Shown here: piece by piece, positions 48,385 to 60,500 of the stretch
Position numbering within the stretch: the first letter of the stretch is position 1
Layout: the number at the start of each line of letters is the position of its first letter
Assembly: GCA_029224185.1 (NCBI GenBank)
Contig: CM055207.1
Coordinates: 17,213,685-17,277,684 of the forward strand
Direction of reading: 5' to 3'
Source of the DNA: Karalla daura
Taxonomy: Eukaryota; Chordata; Actinopteri; Chaetodontiformes; Leiognathidae
DNA: 64,000 bases
Position numbers and translations under genes: made by a program
The notes under the pieces: generated by a model
The model's database searches: none
Seen by the model: the letters and a program-made list of their open reading frames with translations, nothing else
What the model was told of the DNA's origin: nothing

Positions 48385-48532
48385 ATGGACTACGTCAACA
48401 ACGCCTCCAACAGCTACAGCTCTGGAGACACCGTGAGCTCCTCCTTAGCCAACATGTCCATCAATGACCAGCACCACCAGGAGAACGGAGTCCAGATGGG
48501 ACACAGAAGCCCCGGGGACGCCAAAATGAAAG
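48385..48532 (+). CDS. mapt: tau coding exon 1
   Basis: Exon opens at 48367 (acceptor ttcgcag); the ATG follows 18 nt of UTR; donor G|gtcagt, phase 1. Encodes MDYVNNASNSYSSGD through GDAKMK, an acidic/polar N-terminus. The phase matches human MAPT exon 1. Confidence 0.88.
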
Positions 48533-51500
48533 GTCAGTATTGGAGAAACAAGGTGACGGCCTCTTAGGTCATGTGTCTCCTACTATGAACTATGAAGATC
48601 CAGAGCTTGTGCTGTGCAGTGAGTCATCGTTTACAGGCAAAATGACAAACACTGTCCATAAAGATCCATTATGTATCCTGTATATTCGGAATACTCACAG
48701 AGGTGATAATGATCACTTGATGTAATTGATTTGGGGGTAAAGTTTGGCCTGCCAAAGGTCAAAGGTTGACTCGACTCCAGTTCATATCTTAAATCGCTTA
48801 AATCCGGCAAGATTTTCTTCAGCGACCTCCAAAAGTACAGGATTTACAAGCCCATGTAGCGTTTCCTGTGAAGAGACTGAGCCCCCCAGAGCCTCCACTG
48901 TGCTTTGTGTCTTTATTTATTTTTTTCTGCGCCGCTTTACATAATGGATAGAAGACATGCTCGACTGGCCCTGAGTGCCTGCCTGCAGCTGCACTGTGCT
49001 CTGTAATCCAGGCATCTGGGTCAAAGCCCTTCAGAACGAGCCCTGTCTCCATCCTGTGTCACCGCTCGCTACCAATTCACTCCATCAACAATCGGCCTTT
49101 TTAGAGCGCAGCACAGAAAACCTCCAATCCTCCACTTGCTGATGAATGTGTCTCGCCCTTTCAGCCGCGGACCTCTCGCCAAAAACCGAGCGACGCTTTG
49201 CCGACGGTTCATTCAGTGTGCGGCCAATAACCAGCCTCAGTTTCTTCCCTCCCATCCCGTTCAACCGTATGGCCAATTAGTGCGTAGCCTAGCATTCCCC
49301 AGTTTACAGCCCTCGCTAGTGCAGACGTTCTCCCCGTTTCCTCTTCCCATCATGCCACACACAAACAGGAAGCCGCACGCAGGCTCAGGTCCGTCTGCAG
49401 AGATAAACAACGGCAGTGAAACACAAAGTGAGTATCTGACTCCTCTGTCTTAGCAAGAGGACGTAGTTGGATTAGCGGTAGCGGTTGTGATTTCCAGGAA
49501 GTATTATGTTGTAGTAGAGCGTAGTGCAGAGGTAGTTTTGTGGCTGTGGATTAGTTTGAAGGAGTAGGTTTCGTGTCCAAACTAAGTAAGGATCAACTGA
49601 AAACATAATCTGTTGTGTTTTTCTTCATCTGACTCAGCTAATGGGAGTCTGTGAAGTGTGATGGATGGCACAACAATCACCGTGTGTTTATCTCACAGAT
49701 ATTCTTAATAAAACTCCAACCTCGGTTTGGCCCCCGTCCATGAAACACACCAAAGCCCTCTACTAAACTCACTCTGCTTCGTCACAGTTGTAACCTCTGC
49801 TGCAGTCCCCGGTGTCCTGTTGTTGACGCTGACGTCCAGATGTTTTACTGTTCGGTAAACAGCTTTTTAAAAGAAAAAAAGATATCGGAGGGTGTGTGTA
49901 AACATCCGGCTTTAAAAAGGGTCAGGGCAAGGGTTAAGTGGCTGAAAAAGAGTGTTATTACAGAAATGATGGAGTCATCCGTGTTGGAATCTTCTCTCAA
50001 AGAAAAATGAAAACATCAACGCGCATGTTAGGTTAAACAATGTGCGTGTCGGGATCTTTGCCATTAACCTTCAACGGTTTGTGTCGTGAGTCGCGTGGAC
50101 GGCTCTCGTTTCTTGTTTCCACAGCCCGTGTCAACGTTGATTGCGCTCAGTGTTTTTCCCCCAGCGTTTTAGCGTCACTGCGAACCCGGAGCCTGACCCA
50201 AAGTTTACCGTTTGATTCGCAGAGGACGAAGCGGCTCTCAGCGAGAACGGGCTGCGGAGCGCGTGCGAGCCCGAGAGCGGCCGCGGGGACGACGAGGTGC
50301 TCCCTGGTACGGCCGCCCGCTGCTCCGCTGACGCAACTTAACCCCAACGCCGCATGTTTTCAGTTTGCGCCGCGCTTTAATCAGTTCATTTCTCCTTTTT
50401 TTTTTTTCTCTCAGTGACGTTCCTTTGTTTCAGAGCTATGGAAATTCTCCTCAGTTCCTTCTAAGTTTCTTCTCGGCTTCCAGGTTTCATTATTTTCAGA
50501 TGTGCGACTCCACTCTGCCTCACTTTAAATCTGCACCCCTTTATGCTATTCTGTGCTTTAAAGCTGCTCATTTGCATGTGTGGTCACCAATAATAAGAGC
50601 CTATTATGTCCGTAAGAATCACCACTTGTGTGCCAGAGGCGCACATCACCAGCGAACTAGGAAATAAAGGCTCTCTGTGTCTGTCGGGATTAGCCGTTAG
50701 CAGTTAGCTCCTCGCTCCTAGCTGTGGGTGGAGCACCCTTTGATCATGAACAGTGAGAGTGACAGACTGTCCGGAGCAAGGTGGAACGGAGGGGTCACCG
50801 GGTTGAAAAAGCCTCCTTCATCTGGCAAATGAGAAATACCATGACTGACCGGTCGCAGCAAACAGGTCACGAAGGGGTCGGTTCAACCAGGTCGACCTGA
50901 GCGTGGTCAGTCAGATTAGGGATTTACGTTTCTCCTCTTCTCCCACTGACTCAGCGTCCGTCTGTCCCGCATCTGAGCCGCCTGTGGAGAAAGCCGCTGT
51001 TGAAGCCGAGCTCTCAGAAATGGAGAGCGCCCCGTGTGAGGATGAGGGGCAGCCCGGTATGCCTCTGGTCTTTGAGCCCCCCCCCCTACCACCACCTCCC
51101 GCTTCCTCCTCTCAGCTGCTTTTGCCTTCAGATTTACCCTTCAGAGTCTATCATGGGCTCGTTTGACATGTTGGGAAATACACGTGTCCTTTTTCTTGCC
51201 CAGAATGGGTGGGAAGATACCACCTGCTGCATCTGTGATGTAAATATAAAGTTCGGATTATGTTCAGGGCATCTAAGCTTCAGATGGGGGTGCATGTAAT
51301 CGTTGTCCAAAGGTTTTCTTAATTTACCTTGACATTAAACGTCTGGCATTTGTAAAAATGCCTGCTACAATACACAGGAATAAGAAAAATGTGCTCTCAT
51401 TTTCTAACCTGCGAAGTCTGAAATCCACCAAATTTCCACTTAGCAAGCGAGACACCACTGCGGAGAGCCGCATGGGACGATCTGGAACAATCAAAAGTTT

Positions 51501-54500
51501 TGTATTCCTACATCACAAGTAGGTTACATGATTAATTGAGATTGATTTTTCATTGCCCTCCCGGTACTCGTATGGAGGACTGACACCAGTTCCAGTGATG
51601 CGCTGTTGCGCACGTTAATGCAGCTACTGCTAACATTAGCTAATGCTAATGTTAGCATTAGCTTTGATTCACTTTATTGACGCTGTGTAAACAGGGGGCA
51701 AACATGGCGTTTTCTCCTCTAAATTGTAAACTCCCATCTGCTCTGATGTCATGAATAATAAAATGCAGCTTAGGCATTGATACAGGTGAACTGTGCCCCC
51801 TGGCTGCCGTGCTAAGCTAAGGTGCCTGCTTGTAGCTTTGCACCGAAGGTGTGACAGTGGTGTCGACTCGTCTTAATGTGCTGCAAGAAACCAGAGACAT
51901 GTTTATTTCCTGAAATGTTGGTTTTCTTCCCCTTTGAGTTCTCTGGGCTAAAGCGTCCTGCTGCTCTCGTCCCGAGTGAAAAATGCTCACCACCTTTTTC
52001 TTTCAGCGGAGAAATATGCTTTGTTTTGGTTTGCTCTGTGGCTTTGCTTTCCCTCCTTTTTTTTTTCTCCTTATAGTTAACACTCTACCGCTTTGGCAAC
52101 TGCAACGTGATGAAAAGCAGTCTCGAACGTGTGCTTTTTTTAAACAAGATGGTCACATCCTGGCTATTTCAGAGTGACGGGTGAGGCCAGACCGCAGGCA
52201 GATTTAAGACTGCTGTGATCTGTTAAACAGATGGGGCGGAGGAACACCACAATAACGTCAAAAACAGCTGAAGCACCGCATGCACTACCAGGTTAGGTGT
52301 GGCACAGCTGCACCATGTGTCCTGACATGAAAAAAAACAAAAACAAAAGAACAACCCACAACCCTCTGCGCTTTGACGTGTGCTTCTGAGTGAGATATCG
52401 AGCCTGTGTTTGCCGTGGGCTTCCTGCATTATCCGAGGAAGAGCTGTGTGTGGGCTTCCCATTGATTTCTTTGCTGTTTGAGTGTATTAATCAGCACCGC
52501 CCAATGACAGGACGTCGTTACTGATCATGCTCTAATGTCTCTTCCATCTTGTCTCACCATGTTCAACCCGTGGCAGGAGCAGCTCCAACAGGTAGGCCCT
52601 TTTATGTTGCATTGATCGCTGCGAGACCGATGTGTTTACAGCCGCACACAGACATGAATACACATATAAAACGAGATGGAGGCGATATAGGAGAGTGCAC
52701 CTGCTGTGTGATTTTCCCACTCGGTGGTTCTGGTTTAAAACAATGGACCCATAATTAAATTCTTAAATGAGAACCGCAAAGATGCTGAAAACGTCGTGGT
52801 GATCAAATTGCGAGCCTGGAGGCCAGAGCAGAGCGCTTTCATCACCCATTGCTCATATAATGTTATTTAATACATGTGTCACTGGCGTTTCCATTCCATG
52901 ATCACTTCAACTGTAACAGAGGGCGCCTGAGGTGTGATCGGTTGACCCGTGCCTGTGGTTTGACCCATCCCAGCTCAGGCTGCGGTTCTGTGAGTTGAAC
53001 TGACTTTTGGGCTTCACATTCACACTTCTGTCATGGTAGAATTAATCAGCAAGTCCAAATTCAATGGAAATTCAAGAGTTCGGAGATTTTATCAGATTTT
53101 ATCAGTCTGTTAGTTAGATTTCTTGCAGATTCACACTCTGGATTTTAAACCCCCTGTAAAGACAGTTCATTGCACCTAATTAATTTTTTTGGTTTGGAGG
53201 AATTAATCACTCTACTGTTAGGAAGCGTTCGCTCATTACTGATGGCCTATTTTCCATTCTGTTCACCGGAATGCATCATGTGTTGTTTGTCACCCCGGTG
53301 TGATGCATTACTGTCCATTTCCATCTCATTTTATTGCCATGTAAATTCAGGTTCTCCTCCGCCACCAAGTCTGTTTGCATCTCCACCTTCTGTAGCTCTC
53401 TTGTTTTGTTTTTTTTTTGTGTTTTTCTGGTTAATAGTCGTTCATTCCTTCATGGACATCCTCTGTTCTTCTTCAGTACATTTCCTTCATTTTATCTTTT
53501 GGTTTCAATGGGGAGATGGAAAACAAGTACTGTGAATGTCATCATTAATCTGCTTTCCAAACAAATTAGCAAAGCCTGCCTCTGGAGTCAGCAGTGAGTT
53601 TGCGTTCTCGGGCCACGGATCAGAGCCCGCTGAAGCTGGAGCTGCAGGGGAGGGCGGCGTTGACTCCGTGCGAGCTTCCTGCTCCCCCGACCCAGGAAGT
53701 GAGGCGGCGGGAGAGTGTGGGAAGAGGCTAAGTGACTCTTCATGGGCCTCCGAAGACCTCGGCTGCAGGCCAGAGATAAGGCAGGACGTGCCGGTCAGCA
53801 GGGGGAGCCCCGAGTGGAGCGGCGCTGCGGATTCTCAGCGGGCCATCAGCCTGGACGCCTCCGAGTGCTTGACCGAGATGAGCAACCTGTCCCTGGTGCG
53901 CAGCACGGCCCTGGAAGACCTGACGTCCATCGGGGACAGAAGTGCGTGGGTTAACCAAGGAGAGGAGAACCAAGACGCGGTGACTGCAGATGGAGTCTCC
54001 GGAAGCAGAAAAATCAGCCCAGAAACACAGTCGGCCCCCGACGCCCAGAACCCTCCCCGCCCAGGCTCTGATCCCCACTCAGAGGATGTTCATCCGGTGC
54101 AGAGCAGTAGGAATATTTCCGAGGAGGAGGAGGAGGAGGAGGAGGAGGAGAAGGATAGCCTTTCAACCAAAATGCCATGTGGCATGGCAACTGAAAACAG
54201 CAGCAGTGACTCATCAGTGCACAGGGCCAGCTATTCAAAGCCTGACATTTCTAATGACTCAGACGTGAGGAGCGGTGTGGCTCAGACCACCGGTACTGCC
54301 GAGCTCCAGAAAACGCCTCCCCACGCGGCCAGAAAGTCTATGGTGCCGGTGCCCGTTGTCAAAGGTCTGTTTTGCTGTCACGTCTCACCAGTATCAGAGT
54401 CCTCCTCAGTTTAACTCCCCTCCACTTGTTTCGTTTACAACGCAGCTTCTGCCGTATGCCATGCGACACTCTCCCCCCTCGAATTTTATTCTCTGGACTG

Positions 54501-57500
54501 GTTTTAACTTTGAACCCGAGGAGAAGCTTGTTATCCTCCCTCCCCACGTTTGGCTTTTTTTCTTTCATGTCTCCATCTCTGCTCACTCTGCCGGTCATGC
54601 AGCCCCCCCCCCCCCCCCCCCCAAAAAAAAAAACGCCACTCTGTGTTGTCCACGAGCACTCTGTGTCACCACGCATGCTGCATACTTTACGTCACCGAGA
54701 TTTGTTTTGCCATGAGAAAGTGTATGGGCACACCCGAACTGTGAGTTACTTCACTCCGGTGGATGCGAGGGAGGAGTCGCAGAGTGTGAAACGTTGAGCT
54801 TTGTAAAGTTTGCTTTCTCTCTTCCCTGCCCGCAGCTCAAGCGAAGATGGATAACGGCTCCGCCGACAAGGTGGGTTCCCGAGAACATCATCTAAGATGC
54901 ATCTCACCGTGTTTTTGTTCGTTAGGGGGATCTTTCTGATTTTATTGCAGCTCGGAACGCACAGTGCTTTTCGAGTTTTGTCCATGCGCTCCATAATTCC
55001 TTTGTTCCCATATCTGGCAATGAGACGGAGACATAAACAGTCAGAGGATCAGTTTGTAAAAACACAAACCTTTTGCAAATTTTGCAAATAAGCAGTCAAT
55101 AATTAGTCAATGATCTGGCATCACTATTACTGCAGTGGGAAAGACATGACCAAAACACTGAGCTGAGACATGCTGAAACACAGAGCTGCGGAATGTAGTG
55201 GTATTTTTTTGTGAATGAGCATCCCAATTCAAGTTGTTTTTTCCTGATCCTGTGTCAATAATAAAGACATTGATAATGATCCTGAACATCTGTTAATCAG
55301 TTTCAGCTCATTTTGTGGCTTAAAATTGGCATTTAGTTTAAAATTGATATACCTGGTCTCTTTCCCTTCTGGACTATTGATGCAAAATACAATCCAAGCT
55401 GCAAGGAAGCAGAGTAACCCTTTAACGTTTTGTGTGTTCCATCATTTTTCATTTGTCGGATCATTCCTTTGTTTATGGTCATCATCGTTCGAAGCTTTTT
55501 GTTTTTCACTCATTTTTTTCCTTTTCATGACAAAGACTCAAACTGCCACCACACCACCCACTGCCCTTAAACGACCCTCCACAGCCACCAAGGGCAACAA
55601 ATCACTTGCTTCACCCTCCAGAAACGGCCCCAGCTCCATCCCCATTAAAACCGGCAGCGCAGGGCCCAAGCAGCCTGCAGTAAGTACAGGTCTGAGTGCG
55701 GCGTAGCGTGTAGACCTGAGGGCGGGTGGATGCTTCCCAGTCTGGTCTAGGAGCTGAAGGAGGTGGAGCCGGCTGACCCATTACCATCACGGCCTCATCC
55801 ATACATGGCTGATCGGCCTTACGATCGTTTGCTCGAAATCAGACGTGTGAGCTTTCTGAGGTTGAAAGCTGAACGTCATATCACAATAATCGCCGGCCAT
55901 GTTGTTGTTGTTTCCAGAGCGCTGCTGCCAAGTCTCAGACCCCTGGAGCCAAAACTGGAGCCAGGGCTGCAGCTCAACCAGGTACAGGATGAGGAAACGC
56001 AGCGTCTAACGCCGTTGTCCAGTTTGAATACAGCTCTGCTTACTTTTGATTTCCAATTTCACGAGGAGTGAGTTTCAGCATTACTTATGATGTGTCGTAT
56101 TTTTTGTGATGCAGCTAGTGCCAAGAAACCTCCCACTCCCAAAAATGAAAAAGGTAAAAGAAAATAATAAAAGCGGAACGGCAAAAGCACGAATTATAAG
56201 AGATCACTTAGAGCACCTTGCGCACAGTGCCACAGTCTGATCCAGGTCCGTCCCGGATCAAACTTGGCTCGCTTTAAGCCAAGTAGACCTCAGTTGTGAA
56301 ACGTCTTTGTTATTCCCTGTCGTCTTGTGTGCCTCGTCTTCCGAACCCCCCCCCCCCTGACTTGTTGCCTCTCCTGCTGCTCAAGATGCCCAGAGCGGAC
56401 AGAGCAGCCCGGGTACCCCCAAATCCCCCTCTAGCCAAGCGAAGGCGGCGGCCGAGGCCAACAAAGTGAAGAAGGTGGCGGTGGTGCGCTCCACGCCCAA
56501 GTCCCCCGGCTCGCTGAAGGGCCGCCCCCCGGCGCCGCTGGCCGCGGCCGCGCCCCTGCCAGACCTGAAGAACGTCAGGTCCAAGATCGGCTCCACAGAC
56601 AACATCAAGCACCAGCCCGGAGGCGGCAAGGTACCTCTGACCCGCTGGGGTCACAGATTCTGCTTCTCCTGTGCTGCAGACAGAGGGTCAAACGTTGAGA
56701 CCGGGTCGCTTCGGAGGCAGAAACAACCAGCGCGTAGGTTTGAATCTCGGCTACCAAACACCGTGAATTTCTTCTTGCGAGATGTGCTCTAAAGCATTGC
56801 ACTTCTCGTGGTCAATACTCCACAGAGACCCTTTAATGTTAAACCATCAACCAACCACGGCGAAGCGAATTCCCAAAGTGACCCCTCAGTTCAGTGAATG
56901 CAAAGTGTATATAATAACTAATGAACACATTAGCGTTCAACTACTCGTTATAAACAGTTATAGACAGTTTGCATTGTCGAATGATTTAAAGTGATGCCAT
57001 TTCTGCCTCCAGAGCAGCCGAACCTCTGAGAAACGTGTGTAAAACTATCCGATCTGTTCTTCAGTGTGCGTGCGTGCTTGCATGCACTTGTAGCGGTTTG
57101 GCGTGTGAATGTGTATGCGTGTGTGCGTGTGCGAGAGAGATCCGTGCTCGCATTAATAGCACTGCACCCTGTTCTGACTGAGTGGAGGCTGCAGATGTGT
57201 GTGTGATGGGCCGGGCTAAAATGAAAAGTTTAAGAGTCCACGCAGATGGCGCTTTTAGGTGACGACCCGGCTCCCCGCTCTCCCCCCTGTGGTCTCATTT
57301 TCACGGCAGCACGCCCTCACAGAACTGTTTCTTGACTCAGCTGTAGGCCGTTTTCTTTCACACTTTCACGCAGTTGGTGTGTCGAGTGCACTCATGCTCT
57401 AAAAGCTGACGTTTTCGTTTTTCCAGGTACAAATCCTTGATCAGAAGGTGGACTATAGTAATGTCCAGTCTAAGTGTGGCTCCAAAGGCAATATGAAACA

Positions 57501-60500
57501 TGTACCCGGTGGCGGCAATGTGAGTAACTGAGGGATGAACTCAACACCAGACTCTTGAGTATCTCTGCAGTTATGATCATCAAAACCAACTTTTGGTAAA
57601 AGGAAAAACAAAGTGCTCCTTTGCTTGTTCTCTCCATGTTGAAATCAATAGATGGACTCAACGGTGACTAATAAGACACTAAATATTTACCTGTTATAGC
57701 TCACTAAAAAGTCAAATGTGCTAAAGTTGGCATCTGTAACAGTTAACATATGATTCATTTTGATTCACTATTTCTACTCCTCCTACTAAATCTACAGTTT
57801 GTATCACATGTCCTCATGCATGTTAAAATACCCCAAACAAGTGTGACAAAACAAGGCGTATGGACGCCATCCTCCATGAAAACAGTCCAGGTGTTTTTAG
57901 TTTATTTAGTTTTAGTTTATTCCTTCATTATTTCCTCATTGTTTTATTCATTATTATTTCTCTTCTCTTTGGGCTTATCCTCACCCCGCTGCTCTTCTCC
58001 CTCTAACTTCTGCCCAAACTGTTTCTCTTCTCGCACTTCCAAGGTTCAAATCCTGGACAAGAAGATAGACTTGACTAACGTCCAGTCTCGCTGTGGCTCT
58101 AAAGACAACATAAAACACACGCCTGGAGGTGGAAAGGTGAGCAGCCAGTCTGACGATGCAAAACGTTGTTTGTTTTAGCCCGGCGCCACGGTGAGCTCGA
58201 CACGTTTATCTTCGAGTCGAGGACGATTCGGTTGTCGTCAGATAGACACCTGTGTCGTTTAGGTTTCAGTCTCAGTAGTGCGACTGAGTGCTCAGTGTCA
58301 CAGTTTGATGGTCTTCACATTTCAGCTGCAGCCGCGCTGCCCTCCCTGACTCCTCCTTTTCATTTCGTTTCAATTCTGCACTTTTCCAGGTTAAAATACT
58401 TGATCAGAAGGTGGATTATAGTAGTGTGCAGTCTAAGTGTGGCTCCAAAGACAATATCAAACATGAACCCGGAGGTGGTAATGTGAGTAACTAGAGGATC
58501 TCCTCGCTAGGAGAGCCTCGAGTATCTCTGCCATTTTTAATCCTCACACAAAATCCTGTTAAAGATAAATGAGACAGCCCTTCCCTGTCCTCTTAAATCA
58601 GCCATCTTCCCTCGTTAGACCTCACTCCCCCTGAGCCTCAAACTCCTCCAAGAGCTAATTTCTTCCAGAAAATGGTCCTCATTCACAGCTTTGGCTGCTT
58701 TTGCTTTCACCACCGTAACCGTCTTCTTTCCCCACGTATCGACTTTCCAGGTACAAATTCTTGATAAGAAGTTGGACTTAAGCAATGTGCAGTCCCGCTG
58801 TGGCTCCAAAGATAATATAAAACATGTACCCGGTGGTGGCAATGTGAGTAGATCCGGGATATGGGCCCGTGGCACGCTGCAGGTCTGCAGCCGCTGCCAG
58901 AAACCTTCTTGTTGCCTCTCCTGAATGCACCTTCACAGTGGAGCCGGGTGTGCACGAAAACCTACTGTGTGTCTGTGTGAACCTCGACGCTCCCAGCACT
59001 CTCTCTTAACCCCTGTTAACAGTTTTATCATCGCAGCCAATGAGCATTACCGACACCCGGTGATAGACCCGCCGATCCACTAGAGGGCAGCAGGTGGCCC
59101 TCGCTCCTGTGTGAGAAGCTGTGAAAAGTGAGCGTAGATTTACAGTCCCGCACGAACAATGAAAGCGGGGTTTGGTTTCCACATGTGTGGATCGTTTTGA
59201 GGAAGCAATTATTTTCATCTTCTCTGATACTGATGCAAATCAGTGCAAGCACAGACAACGTGGAGCGGCGGGTGTATTACACACTGTATGAGTAACAGTA
59301 GAATAACGCTTAACTGTAGATACACTCCACTACCTTTCCTGTTCCATGCACAGTGTCTTAGATTGCCAATAGCTACAGTGGTGGAGGAAGTGTTAGGATC
59401 ATTGCATGCGTAGTATACGTCCATGAGTATCATGAACAGCCTGGTTCCAGTTTTTACCTTCTTCATTCAGTTCCCAGCAGAGAACTCCCTCATCCTCCTC
59501 TGTAAGCTATAACCTGTGAACTCCTGGGAGCTGTCAGAAGCTTTAAAACCCTAAAAGCTTTCAAATAATCTCATTAGAAGTACCTGGTTCCCCTCCACCC
59601 CTGACGAGTTAGCGTCTGCTAGCGTAGCGTCCGCTAGCGCAGCGTCCGCTAGCGCAGCGTCCGCTAGCGCAGCGTCGAGTAATGCTCATGGCTTTGTCTA
59701 AACCCCCGTAACTGTGTTGAGTCTGTGCTCGTCAGCTTGACTGTGACCAGTGTGAACCGACTTTTACCCACCAAAAGCCCCCGAAAGCCTCACGCATGAG
59801 TAGTAAAGAGCCGATGTTCCGGTCCAACCTGAAGGAGTGTCCGCCCCCACCTCCTCCTCCCCCACCGTGTCGAAGTGACCCGATTGTGCCACGAGGAGCG
59901 TGACGTCGCTGACAGGGCGCCTCTGTCCCCGGGGCCTCGCCACCAGACTGCGGTGGCGAGGCGCTGGGCGATGTGACCTCAGCCCCAGAGACTGACCACT
60001 TTGTGTCCACGGACAATCGCCCCGGACGGCGGGGGGGGGGGGGGGGGGGTTTCTCAGCATGATGCATGCTCAGCGGGACAAAGTCACCACCCGACAGTTT
60101 AACGTGAACCCGGATTGATGTCATTAGAAGAGACAGTCCAGGTGATTTGAGGTGAGGCCGTGTCCTCGCTCGGTCCGCGATCCGCAGGAGGTAGCAGCAG
60201 CCCACGGTCTGCGGAGGCGGCAACGTTTGTGCTCATCCTGCTGTCCGTCGAACCAGACTCCTGACAAAAACAGGCCCTTTAGCTCATAGAGTCCTGGGGT
60301 TGTTCTTGTTACTGTGAGTGTAGGGAATGTAATGGTAGGGACATTACTGGAAAGCTGTACGTAGATAAATTAATAGTCCTCAAGGAGGTGGATTGGTGGT
60401 TAGCACTGTGGCCTAATAGCAAGGAAGCCCTGGGTACAAAATCATGATCAGGCTGGAGACTAGTGGAGACTCTAAATTGCTCCTAGGTGTGAGTGTGACA

